This document shows, piece after piece, positions 1 through 7,907 of a DNA stretch of 18,605 nucleotides. Under the pieces are notes generated by a model, which was not told the origin of the DNA, made no database searches, and was given only the letters and a program-made list of their open reading frames with translations. The DNA is from Planctomycetota bacterium (lineage in GTDB: Bacteria; Planctomycetota; PUPC01; JACPCR01), in the NCBI GenBank assembly GCA_030740295.1, contig JASLXP010000578.1, positions 1-18,605 on the forward strand, read 5' to 3'. A program made the translations under genes and the position numbers. Within the stretch, counting starts at the first letter, position 1; each line of letters opens with the position of its first letter.

Positions 1-1650
1 CGGGGTTCCCTCTCGAAAAAGACGGCCGGCAACTTTATTCCGCAGCTCTGGCTCGGCGGGATCATCCGCGGCCTCTGCTGGTTCGCGGATAACGACCGGG
101 GCTGGGTTCCGAGCAAAAACAAACCGGCCATCACGATTTCACGCTCGAGCGAAGCCGTAACCATCGGACTCCACATCATTGCGGAAGAATTCTATCTCGA
201 GGCGCCGCGCAAACTCGTTTTCGGCTTGCTTGCCACGCCTCCGAAACCGCTGCCGAAACAGCATCGGCAATACAACCGCGGCAACAATAAGGTCATCGGA
301 GTCATTGGCGGACGGCACATCAGCAACGCCACATTTGCGCCTTTTCTCATTCCATTCAAGAAGATGCACTTTGATTACTGGCCGAGAGACTACAACTGGA
401 AACTCGCCGAATCCGCAGCGAAGGTGCAGAGGGAAGCGGATATCGGCAAGTACCCCATCGGCGGCGCACACATGCTTTACCACGATCGGCGATACGTTCC
501 GGCCGGGCCCCACAGCGCGTATTTCAATTGGGAGTGGGGCAACGGATGCTCCTTCCCGCAATCAAAGGTCGATTGCCTGGTCTACTACATGAACGAGTGG
601 ATTCGCCGCGACATCATGGACGGCCTCTACATCGACGACGTCTTCCCCATGCCCGATACCAACACCGCAACGGGCGCGGCATACGTCCTGCCGGACGGCC
701 GAGTCCAGCCGGGCAACGCTCTCTTTGCATACCGCGAATACCTCAAGCGCCTTTACACGCTCACCAGCGAGCTCGGTAAACCGCCACTGCTGACCACCCA
801 TCAGACGAGCTCCATGAGCATGCCGTTCCAGGCATTCTGCACACTCGCTTACGATGGCGAGGATGTCGGTCGCTTCGGCAATACCAGCGTCACTTTCATC
901 GATGCCTGGCCCCTCGACCGTCTGCTCACTCTCGATGTGCCCGAGCGTACCGGGGTCATTGTTTCGTTTATGTACAAAGAGGAATACGCCACTCGAAAGC
1001 GCAACAGGGACCACTGGGCGCACATGGTTCACCGCATGTATCGTTCGGCCTGGGCCGTGCGCTTTCTGTTTGATTTCAATCAGTGGTCGCCGCAGTGGGA
1101 TCTGGTGAATGTCATCCGCAAGTACTCCGAGCCGGATACCACAGCCTTCCTGTTCTATAAGAAGGAAGCAGTCAAGAAGACTGATGTGACATTCGACAAG
1201 CCGCTTCTCGAGGAACACCTGCCTAAGAGAAGATTCTGGCGGAAGAAACGACTCCGCGACGAAATCAGAAAAGAGCCCGTTCGCGTCACGGTGTACAAGA
1301 AACCAAAGACCGCCCTTGTGGTCGCTACAAACTTCGTAAAGCTCCCTGCAAGAACTGCCATCCATCTGGATCTCGAAAAAATCGGCATCCCCACCGAGGC
1401 CCATCCAAAAATCAAGATCGCCGATGTTGATGCCTGGAAGCCGCCGGCCGGCGATGACATTCAAAAGCTCAAGAGCAACCTGCCTAAAGCCGAAGAGACG
1501 CCTCTGCAGCAGGAGGTGTCAGAAGGCGAAACCGGCTCACTGGATCTGAAGGCGCTGGAACGCAAACCGGAAATCCTCGATATCGAGAAGGGCGTCCTGC
1601 GGGTGACCGTGAAGCCGCACGATTTTCGGCTCATCGAATTGAGCTGGTGA
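1..1650 (+). CDS. GH123-like (DUF6067) protein, 5'-truncated by the window edge
   Basis: The reading frame is open from base 1 to the TGA ending at 1650 (549 residues), so the true start lies upstream. The first residues read IPQLWLGGIIRGLCWFADND, followed by GLLATPPKPLP. Both are hallmarks of the DUF6067 family, related to glycoside hydrolase family 123, whose founding members are beta-N-acetylgalactosaminidases. A later GLYIDDVFP segment (about residue 210) fits a strand end in a TIM barrel carrying acidic residues. A TIM-barrel-like middle and a small C-terminal beta domain are expected for the family. A Lys/Arg-rich stretch around residues 390-430 looks like a family-variable insertion. 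A role in cleaving N-acetylhexosamine-containing glycans is inferred; most DUF6067 proteins have no tested activity. The 130-bp gap to the next gene, without obvious coupling, suggests a separate transcription unit. Confidence 0.8.
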   Translation, partial: RGSLSKKTAGNFIPQLWLGGIIRGLCWFADNDRGWVPSKNKPAITISRSSEAVTIGLHIIAEEFYLEAPRKLVFGLLATPPKPLPKQHRQYNRGNNKVIGVIGGRHISNATFAPFLIPFKKMHFDYWPRDYNWKLAESAAKVQREADIGKYPIGGAHMLYHDRRYVPAGPHSAYFNWEWGNGCSFPQSKVDCLVYYMNEWIRRDIMDGLYIDDVFPMPDTNTATGAAYVLPDGRVQPGNALFAYREYLKRLYTLTSELGKPPLLTTHQTSSMSMPFQAFCTLAYDGEDVGRFGNTSVTFIDAWPLDRLLTLDVPERTGVIVSFMYKEEYATRKRNRDHWAHMVHRMYRSAWAVRFLFDFNQWSPQWDLVNVIRKYSEPDTTAFLFYKKEAVKKTDVTFDKPLLEEHLPKRRFWRKKRLRDEIRKEPVRVTVYKKPKTALVVATNFVKLPARTAIHLDLEKIGIPTEAHPKIKIADVDAWKPPAGDDIQKLKSNLPKAEETPLQQEVSEGETGSLDLKALERKPEILDIEKGVLRVTVKPHDFRLIELSW

Positions 1651-1780
1651 CGCGGCGAGTGGGGCGTCTGTGCCGAAGAGAAAGATCCGTGGCTGGCCGA
1701 TATCATGCTGCCAGTGTGCAATGAATTGGATTTCAGAAACACATCCTGAAATGTTGTAGAGGCCCCTTGAAAGATCTCCC

Positions 1781-2461
1781 ATGTCTGAATCCTTCCTTTC
1801 CGTAAACAGCCTGAGTAAGAGTTTCGAAACTCGCGCGGAGCCTCTGCATATCCTGAATGAGGTCACCTTTGAGCTATCGCTCGGAGAAAGCCTCGCAGTG
1901 ATGGGGCCTTCGGGTTCGGGCAAGAGCACGCTGCTGCACATTCTTGGGACGCTTGAACCTCCGAGCCGCGGCGAGGTGCGGATGGAAGGCAACGATCCGT
2001 TCGAACTGGATGACGCCGGGCTCGCAGCATTCCGCAACGGCACCATCGGCTTTGTTTTTCAAGAGCACCACCTGCTGCCGCAGTGTTCGACCCTGGAAAA
2101 TGTTCTTCTCCCGACGATCGTGGCCGATGCAAAATCGGATCACGAAAAACGTGCCCGCGAACTTCTGGAGAACGTCGGGCTTTCCGATCGCATTGAGCAC
2201 CGACCGGCCGAGCTCTCTGGCGGAGAACGACAGCGAGTCGCCATCGCACGGTCCCTGATAAACGAGCCAAAGCTGCTCTTATGCGATGAGCCGACCGGCA
2301 ATCTGGACCGCGTGAACGCAGAGGCCGTCGGCAAACTTTTTCTCGATATCTGCGAGCAGCACAACACGGCAATGGTTGTGGTGACGCACAGCACAGCGCT
2401 GGCTGCCACGTTTCCGAAACGGATGGAACTGCTCGATGGTGAACTGCATCCGATGGAGTGA
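1781..2461 (+). CDS. ABC transporter ATP-binding protein, LolD/MacB type
   Basis: This 226-residue protein is a complete ABC ATPase. It shows Walker A GPSGSGKST (residues 42-50), a Q-loop near FVFQEHHLL, signature LSGGERQ (145-151), Walker B LLLCDEPTGNLD (165-176, with D169 and E170 as magnesium-binding and catalytic residues) and a switch histidine in VVVTHS. Length and the EPTGNLD sequence are typical of the LolD/MacB/FtsE group, which powers mechanotransmission by FtsX-fold permeases rather than solute import. The permease gene starts three bases after its stop, so the two form one transporter. The ATG at 1781 precedes a normal N-terminus (MSESFLSVNSLSKSF); the Shine-Dalgarno upstream is weak. 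The substrate is unknown; lipoprotein release or envelope export is the family expectation. LolD cannot be distinguished from MacB on sequence alone. Confidence 0.93.
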   Translation: MSESFLSVNSLSKSFETRAEPLHILNEVTFELSLGESLAVMGPSGSGKSTLLHILGTLEPPSRGEVRMEGNDPFELDDAGLAAFRNGTIGFVFQEHHLLPQCSTLENVLLPTIVADAKSDHEKRARELLENVGLSDRIEHRPAELSGGERQRVAIARSLINEPKLLLCDEPTGNLDRVNAEAVGKLFLDICEQHNTAMVVVTHSTALAATFPKRMELLDGELHPME

Positions 2462-2464
2462 GCC

Positions 2465-5400
2465 ATGCATCTGAACACCCTCCTTCTTCGAAGCCTTGCT
2501 CATTACAGGCGCACCAACACAGCCGTCATTCTTGGGGCGGCAGTAGGCACAGCCGTCCTGGCCGGTGCATTGATCGTCGGCGATTCCGTACGGTGGAGTT
2601 TGCGTGAGCTGACCCTCGATCGGCTTGGCAGTGTGGACGTTGCCATCGTTGGCGACCGATTCATGGGGGAGGGGCTGGCAGAGCGGCTTGCCGTCAGCGA
2701 AGCGCGGCCGGCCCCAGCCATCATGTTGCGGGGCACGGTGTCGAATGCTGAGACACGTTCCCGAGCGACCAGGGTGAACGTGATGGGGGTAGACGATCGT
2801 TTCTGGCACTTGGGGAAAGATATTCCCGAAAGAATGCCCGGACGCCGTGAGGTCATCCTCAATGAGCCGCTCGCAAAAGAAATTGGGGCAAGCCTCGGCG
2901 ATTACGTTCTGCTGCGCGTAGAGAAGCAGAGCTCGATTCCCCGCGACTCCACGCTGGGTCGCAAAACGGAAACTGTCAGCGCGCTCCGACGCAAGGTGAT
3001 TGCCATCGTGCCTGCTGAAGGCTTCGGACGTTTCGGCCTTCAGCCCAGCCAGCATCTGCCGCTTAACGCATACCTCCCACTCGCACCATTCCAGAACGCC
3101 ATCGGGCAGCCCGGTAAAACGAACGCCGTGCTGTTGCCCAACCCGGAAAACCTGGACTTGAAAGTGAAAGAGAAACTCACCCTCGAAGACTACGGTATTC
3201 GAGTGCGCCAGGGGGAAGGCCACGTCACCGTGGAAAGCGAGCGTATGCTGCTTGAGCCCGCGCTCGAGAGGCTGGTGTCCGGGCTTGGAGTCGAAGCTGA
3301 GGCTGTTCCTGTCTTTTCATATCTGGCGAACACGATCAGGCTGGCGGGCAGCATCACAACAGAAACTGTACAGACGAATGGGGACAGCCGACCAGATACA
3401 AAGACGAGCGTGAAAACGATCCCGTATTCGTTAGTCGCTGCGCTGCCGGAGGAGGTGCTCACATCTCGCTTGGGATTCTCTGCGGGGCCGAACCAGACTG
3501 ACGAAGATTCCGTTTTCCTGAACACCTGGGCCGCGGACGATCTGGGCGTGAAGCTCGGCGACGCGATTGAGATCTCCTTCTACGTGAGCGGCCCCAATAA
3601 CGAGCTGCGCACCGAAACGACGCCCCTCAAACTGGCGGGCATCGTCACCATGGAGGGACTCGGAAGCGATCGTTCACTCACCCCCGAATATCCAGGCATC
3701 CACGAAGCCAGGACGATGGCCGACTGGAACCCGCCGTTTCCGGTCGATCTGAAATCTGTGCGACCCAAAGATGAGAAATACTGGGAGGACCATAAGACGA
3801 CACCCAAGGCATTCGTCTCGCTGAAGACCGGCCAGAAACTCTGGAGCAGCCGCTTCGGCCGGCTGACCGCCATACGATTCTATGCAGCCGACCTGAAAGC
3901 CGGGGAAGTCGGGGAAGCGATTCTTCAGAAGGCCGATCCCGAAGCGTTCGGACTCAGCACAATTCCTGTAAAAGAGCTCGGCCTCGCAGCGAGCAGTGGT
4001 GCGACGGACTTCGGAGGGCTCTTTGTTGGTTTCAGTCTGTTCCTTATCGCATCGGCCGCGGTCCTGGTGAGTTTGCTTTTCCGTCTCGGCATCGAACAGA
4101 GGGCTCGTGAAGTGGGCCTGCTGCTTGCCTCGGGGTTCACTTCAAAGCTGGTGCAGCGCCAGCTTCTCAAGGAGGGAGCCCTGCTGGCCGCTATCGGCGG
4201 CTCCATCGGTCTGGCCGGTGCGGTCGCTTACGGATGGCTAATGCTCGAAGGGCTGCGTACCTGGTGGGTCGATGCGATCGGGACGCCTTTCCTGAAACTG
4301 CACGTGGCGCCGGTCTGGCTGGTGGCCGGTTTCGCAGGCGCATTCTCGATCGTGCTTTTCTCCATCTGGTGGACAGTTCGGAAATTAAGCAAGGCATCTG
4401 CCAGAAATCTCCTGGCTGGCGGCGGCGGACAGATGGAGGGGACAGGCAAGGGCCGGGGACTGAAGATTGGAACAGCCTGCATCATACTTGCCGCTTTCTT
4501 GATGGGCGCTGCCGCCGCAGGCGTTTTGGATGATGCGGTAATCAAGGCCGGTGGAAAGACAATGAGCCTGCCCCTTTCCGCACTGGCCTTTTTCTCGTCC
4601 GGATCGCTCCTGCTGGTTGGCACGCTGGCCCTCCTGTCGAGCTGGTTTCGCCGGGAGGCGGATCCGCGACCGGTCGGCAAAGGCGCGGCCGGTCTCGCCA
4701 GGCTGGGGGCAAGAAATGGATCGCGTTATCCGGGGCGAAGTATCCTGACCGCTTCGCTCGTCGCGTGTGCAACCTTCATGATCGTGGCTGTGGCGTCGTT
4801 CAGACATGACCCATCGCATGCCGAGCCCGACATCAAGTCCGGCGATGGAGGATTCGCCCTTTTGGCCGAGAGCGACCTGCCCATCTACCAGGGATTGAAT
4901 TCGCCAGGTGAGCGATCCAGGGCCGGCCTGGCGGATGCGGAAGAGACACTCACAGGCACCCGCATATTCCGCCTCCGCCAGCGCAGTGGTGAAGATGCCA
5001 GTTGCCTCAACCTCTACAAACCGCAGAAGCCAAAGGTACTGGGCGCACCAGCGGAGCTCATCGAGCGTGGCGGCTTCAAGTTTCAATCGACATTGGCATA
5101 CAAGGGCGAGAATCCGTGGGCCCTGCTTGACGAAGAACTCGAGCCCGACGTCGTGCCTGTCTTCGGGGATTTCAATACAGTGATGTGGATACTTCACCTC
5201 GGGCTTGGAAAAGAGATGAAGCTGCGCGCTGAAAATGGCGAGCTCGTAAGGGCCCGAATCGTTGGCATGTTCATGGAAAGCATTTTTCAAAGTGAGCTGG
5301 TGATGTCCGAAACGAATTTTCTGAGACTGTTTCCAAGTGAAGCCGGTTTCCGTTCGTTTCTGATCGAGACGCCTTTCGAAGGCATGACGGAAGTCTCGAA

Positions 5401-5866
5401 CGCTCTCGAAGGCGGCCTTGCTGACTATGGCTTCGATGCTGTTTCGACCGGCAAGAAACTGGCAGATTACCTTGTGGTTCAAAATACCTATCTTTCCACG
5501 TTCCTCACCCTCGGCGGGCTCGGACTTGTGCTGGGCACGCTTGGCTTGGGCACGGTCCTCCTGCGAAACGTGCTGGAAAGAAAAGCCGAGCTGGCAATGC
5601 TCCGTGCCCTTGGATTCAGGGCAGGCCAGTTGGCTTTCGTCGTATTGGCAGAGAACGGTCTTCTTCTGGTGGTCGGTCTGGCGGTTGGGACAGCTTCAGC
5701 CCTGATCGCGGTTGCACCCCACCTGCTCGGCGGTGGCGCGGATGTACCCTGGGCCTCTCTGATCGGAATGCTCTGCCTGGTCTTTATTACCGGGATGGCA
5801 TCCGGAACAGCCGCAGTCGTTGCGACGATCAGAAATCCGATCATCAGCTCACTCAGAGGTGAATGA
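2465..5866 (+). CDS. Large FtsX-like ABC transporter permease with two FtsX domains
   Basis: At 1133 residues this is far longer than LolC/LolE or MacB permease domains. An N-terminal helix (about residues 18-40, ending in VGDSVRWSL) leads into a roughly 470-residue extracytoplasmic region. FtsX domain 1 follows (about 517-640, with EVGLLLASGF after the first helix), then several hydrophobic helices (about 660-780), a second extracytoplasmic region (about 780-1005) and FtsX domain 2 (about 1008-1133, with ERKAELAMLRALGF). The duplicated domain containing an AMLRALGF-type cytoplasmic loop is typical of permeases that couple to LolD/MacB ATPases. A GGAG at 2455-2458, six bases before the ATG, is a good ribosome binding site, and the start is three bases after the ATPase stop. 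It probably works as a single-chain pseudo-dimer. The permease type is secure; the cargo is unknown. Confidence 0.92.
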   Translation: MHLNTLLLRSLAHYRRTNTAVILGAAVGTAVLAGALIVGDSVRWSLRELTLDRLGSVDVAIVGDRFMGEGLAERLAVSEARPAPAIMLRGTVSNAETRSRATRVNVMGVDDRFWHLGKDIPERMPGRREVILNEPLAKEIGASLGDYVLLRVEKQSSIPRDSTLGRKTETVSALRRKVIAIVPAEGFGRFGLQPSQHLPLNAYLPLAPFQNAIGQPGKTNAVLLPNPENLDLKVKEKLTLEDYGIRVRQGEGHVTVESERMLLEPALERLVSGLGVEAEAVPVFSYLANTIRLAGSITTETVQTNGDSRPDTKTSVKTIPYSLVAALPEEVLTSRLGFSAGPNQTDEDSVFLNTWAADDLGVKLGDAIEISFYVSGPNNELRTETTPLKLAGIVTMEGLGSDRSLTPEYPGIHEARTMADWNPPFPVDLKSVRPKDEKYWEDHKTTPKAFVSLKTGQKLWSSRFGRLTAIRFYAADLKAGEVGEAILQKADPEAFGLSTIPVKELGLAASSGATDFGGLFVGFSLFLIASAAVLVSLLFRLGIEQRAREVGLLLASGFTSKLVQRQLLKEGALLAAIGGSIGLAGAVAYGWLMLEGLRTWWVDAIGTPFLKLHVAPVWLVAGFAGAFSIVLFSIWWTVRKLSKASARNLLAGGGGQMEGTGKGRGLKIGTACIILAAFLMGAAAAGVLDDAVIKAGGKTMSLPLSALAFFSSGSLLLVGTLALLSSWFRREADPRPVGKGAAGLARLGARNGSRYPGRSILTASLVACATFMIVAVASFRHDPSHAEPDIKSGDGGFALLAESDLPIYQGLNSPGERSRAGLADAEETLTGTRIFRLRQRSGEDASCLNLYKPQKPKVLGAPAELIERGGFKFQSTLAYKGENPWALLDEELEPDVVPVFGDFNTVMWILHLGLGKEMKLRAENGELVRARIVGMFMESIFQSELVMSETNFLRLFPSEAGFRSFLIETPFEGMTEVSNALEGGLADYGFDAVSTGKKLADYLVVQNTYLSTFLTLGGLGLVLGTLGLGTVLLRNVLERKAELAMLRALGFRAGQLAFVVLAENGLLLVVGLAVGTASALIAVAPHLLGGGADVPWASLIGMLCLVFITGMASGTAAVVATIRNPIISSLRGE
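5855..5861 (+). promoter_or_regulatory. Ribosome binding site fixing the rhomboid-TPR start
   Basis: AGAGGTG lies inside the end of the permease gene, six bases before the ATG at 5868. The only in-frame upstream start (5820) would overlap the permease by 47 bases and has no such site. The 5868 start follows the permease stop with a one-base gap. Confidence 0.75.
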
Positions 5867-5867
5867 G

Positions 5868-7511
5868 ATGAGTGACGATTTGCAGCAACCGGATGAAGAG
5901 GAAGGAAGACAAGCGAATTCAGGAGAAGGGCAGGCAGATTCGGAAAAAGAGCTTGCCAATCCACCCCGGCAACCCATCAATCCATCATTCCAGGATTCCA
6001 GCTTTGCCACATCCCTGGATTCCAGCGCTCAGTCCCAGGATTCAAGCACCCCGGCAACCCAGGATTCCACCACTCCACCGCTCCACCACTCCACCGCTCC
6101 ACCTCCAGACAGTTCTGTTGAACCCAGGCCACCGTTCCCATTCCTCAACATCGTCGTTCTGGTGATGTGCCTGTTTATGTATTGGCTGACGGTACCGGCG
6201 AATGCCCTCGACCCGTCGGTCAATCTGCTGATCAAGTATGGAGCAAAGGTAAACCATCTGATCGACCAGGGGCAGCATTGGCGGCTGGTCACGACCATGT
6301 TTCTTCATGGGGCTTGGTGGCACCTTGGGGTGAATCTGTTTGGCCTGGTGATGCTGGGCACGTGGGTGGAATCGGCCTATGGACATCGCCGATTCCTGTC
6401 TGTGCTGGTGGCATGCGGCGTGGCCGGCTCGGCGGCCAGCTACAGCATGAGCCCGGAAATAGGGGTCGGGCTTTCCGCGTGTCTGTTCGGCTTCATGGGC
6501 GTGCACATTCTCTGTCTGCTGAAGCTGCTGCCGATCTTTCACGCCAGGACGGGAAAGATCTCGTGCCATCTGCTCATCTCGCTTTTGATGGGTTTTGTCT
6601 TCGTGGCGTTCAATCTTTATGTGGGCTGGATGTTTCCACAGATAGACAACTTTGCGCATATGGCCGGGCTGGTAACAGGTGCCGTGCTCGGTCTGGCTCT
6701 GCCCGTTCCCGGACGGCAGAAATCGACGACATTCACTCACCTGCGATTGACCTTCTCCTTCCTGATATGTCTTGGGCTGGTCGGCGGCGCGATGGGGCAG
6801 ATGTATCAATATTCGAATTCCGTGACCGATGCAGAATTGGAGAGCGACCTCGCCAGTGTATCGAGAGAGGTAGAGAAGAAACTGCTGGCGAGTCCACCCC
6901 AAAAACCTCCTTCGGCTCCCGGCATAATGAAAGGCTGGCTTAATAAAAGTCAAAGCGAGCAGCATCTCCGGCGAGGCATCGCTTATCATCGCAAAAATGA
7001 CCTCGAGAAGGCTGCTGGAGAATATCGCAAGGCCATCGAGCTCGATCAGAAATCGAAAACCGCCTACTACAATCTCGCCCTGATTCTGATTCACAAGAAC
7101 CAGCAGGACGAAGCCATAGCGCTGATTCATAAACTTCTGCTCATCGACCCGGAGTATGTCCAGGCTTACATTCTGCTGGCGGATGTCTACAACATCAGGG
7201 GAATGTTCGAGCTGGCCTATGAACAGTTGATGACTGCGAAGGATATCGCACCGGACAATGCTGCAGTGAGGCGTGAGCTCGGCCGGATAAGCGCGAAGTA
7301 TGGGGCACACAAAGAAGCGCTCGAACATTTTCGTGAAGCCATCCGCCTGAATCCAAACGACTCCCGGACAGTATTCGAAATGGGATCGCTCTTCGTAAAA
7401 ACCGGACATGAGTCCGAAGCGAGAGCACAGTTGATCCAGTTGAGGGAGCTGAACCCCCGGCTGGCGAAAGAACTCGAGAAGCGAGTGACTCGCCGGTTTG
7501 GGAAGGAGTAG
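5868..7511 (+). CDS. Rhomboid-family intramembrane serine protease fused to TPR repeats
   Basis: The 547-residue product has three parts. Residues 1-92 are a hydrophilic, Ser/Pro/Gln-rich, probably disordered region. Residues 93-283 are a rhomboid domain with HWRLVTTMFLHG, the HLGVN (HxxxN) motif, a GLSACLFG box carrying the candidate nucleophile Ser203, and NFAHMAG with the partner His264. The catalytic Ser-His dyad is therefore present and an active protease is expected. One more hydrophobic segment follows, then four or five TPR units (about 365-545, such as KNDLEKAAGEYRKAIELD). Rhomboids cut transmembrane segments inside the membrane; the TPRs probably recruit a substrate or partner. It follows the permease by one base with a good ribosome binding site, so it is part of the transporter operon and may process cargo or subunits. 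That functional link is inference. The linker is built from DNA repeats described separately. Confidence 0.88.
   Translation: MSDDLQQPDEEEGRQANSGEGQADSEKELANPPRQPINPSFQDSSFATSLDSSAQSQDSSTPATQDSTTPPLHHSTAPPPDSSVEPRPPFPFLNIVVLVMCLFMYWLTVPANALDPSVNLLIKYGAKVNHLIDQGQHWRLVTTMFLHGAWWHLGVNLFGLVMLGTWVESAYGHRRFLSVLVACGVAGSAASYSMSPEIGVGLSACLFGFMGVHILCLLKLLPIFHARTGKISCHLLISLLMGFVFVAFNLYVGWMFPQIDNFAHMAGLVTGAVLGLALPVPGRQKSTTFTHLRLTFSFLICLGLVGGAMGQMYQYSNSVTDAELESDLASVSREVEKKLLASPPQKPPSAPGIMKGWLNKSQSEQHLRRGIAYHRKNDLEKAAGEYRKAIELDQKSKTAYYNLALILIHKNQQDEAIALIHKLLLIDPEYVQAYILLADVYNIRGMFELAYEQLMTAKDIAPDNAAVRRELGRISAKYGAHKEALEHFREAIRLNPNDSRTVFEMGSLFVKTGHESEARAQLIQLRELNPRLAKELEKRVTRRFGKE
5991..6102 (+). repeat. In-frame DNA repeats encoding the rhomboid N-terminal linker
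   Basis: CAGGATTCCA-type units begin at 5991, 6015, 6036 and 6060, spaced 24, 21 and 24 bases, all multiples of three. They give repeated QDSS/LDSS/QDSS/QDST. They are followed by four octamers alternating CACTCCAC and CGCTCCAC (6071-6102). The first type resembles the TGGATTC heptamers in nearby gaps, and the octamers resemble the AACACTCC octamers at 17974-18018. Confidence 0.75.
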
Positions 7512-7565
7512 GGAGGGGACCTTCTTAGTTAGGGTCTGCCAGGAAACAAGTGTGTCAGCTCATTC

Positions 7566-7599
7566 GATACTGATACTGGATGCTCGATGCTGGATGCTG
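7566..7599 (+). repeat. Heptamer tandem array (GATACTG/GATGCTG type)
   Basis: About five units: GATACT (one base short), GATACTG, GATGCTC, GATGCTG and GATGCTG. GATACTGGAT (7572-7581) is the exact reverse complement of ATCCAGTATC at 7681-7690, in the facing array. Confidence 0.8.
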
Positions 7600-7657
7600 T
7601 CAGGTCTCTGCATGTGTCTGATCTAAAACCGGGGTCGTAAGCGAATCGAAATAGCGA

Positions 7658-7699
7658 GAATCCAGAATCCAGAATCCAGAATCCAGTATCCAGTATCAG
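7658..7699 (+). repeat. Heptamer tandem array (GAATCCA x4, then GTATCCA/GTATCAG)
   Basis: Six consecutive 7-bp units: four identical GAATCCA, then GTATCCA and GTATCAG. The final units pair with the array at 7566-7599, giving a possible long-loop hairpin of about 125 bp. GAATCCA is the reverse complement of the TGGATTC phase found at 11755-11775. Confidence 0.88.
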
Positions 7700-7728
7700 A
7701 TGGGGCAGATAGGTCTATTCCGTGACAT

Positions 7729-7845
7729 ACTCTTTATCGTTCTCTTAATCCTTCCCATAATCGGATCCTGATCTTTCAGGCACTGTAACACGCGGCCTCG
7801 GCAATCCCGATCAGGAGAAAGATTAAGATAACGATTAAGAGAATG
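7729..7845. repeat. Compound imperfect inverted repeat
   Basis: TTCTCTTAATC (7740-7750) is the exact reverse complement of GATTAAGAGAA (7833-7843). Nested inside, TCCTGATC (7766-7773) pairs with GATCAGGA (7809-7816). Further GATTAAG units on the right (7821-7839) give a heptamer-like rhythm. The nesting would allow a cruciform or structured RNA with a loop of roughly 35 bases. Confidence 0.6.
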
Positions 7846-7907
7846 TACCTGTCAACAGTTGATCCTCCTCAAGCTCACACCATTCCATCATTCCATCCCA
7901 ACACACC

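Larger units (their letters stand above)
7512..7907. other. 396-bp repeat-rich intergenic region
   Basis: No protein-coding gene or structural RNA was recognised here. The region holds two mutually inverted heptamer arrays (7566-7599 and 7658-7699), a complex inverted-repeat block (7729-7845), a short palindrome TCAACAGTTGA (7852-7862) and two CATTCCAT octamers just before the next start codon. No convincing -35/-10 pair or intrinsic terminator was found, although the rhomboid operon ends and the DUF1080 gene begins here. Confidence 0.7.

Noticed and set aside
562..1464. 300-residue minus-strand open frame opposite the GH123-like gene
   Set aside because: No recognisable domain; the plus strand carries clear DUF6067 motifs over the same bases.
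1731..1751. TTTCAG/CTGAAA inverted repeat before the ATPase gene as terminator or operator
   Set aside because: A 6-bp AT-rich stem with a 9-base loop and no T-run is within chance expectation for this length of DNA.
5820..5867. Upstream start for the rhomboid-TPR gene
   Set aside because: It would overlap the permease by 47 bases without a ribosome binding site; ATG 5868 has AGAGGTG at ideal spacing.
4385..7409. Long minus-strand open frames (4385-5482, 6042-7409) opposite the permease and rhomboid genes
   Set aside because: They lack family motifs and a ribosome binding site and lie fully opposite genes with clear domains. High GC with few stops on the antisense strand explains them.
7566..7699. 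CRISPR-like array
   Set aside because: Units are 7 bp and contiguous, with no 25-45 bp repeats or unique spacers, and no cas genes are present.
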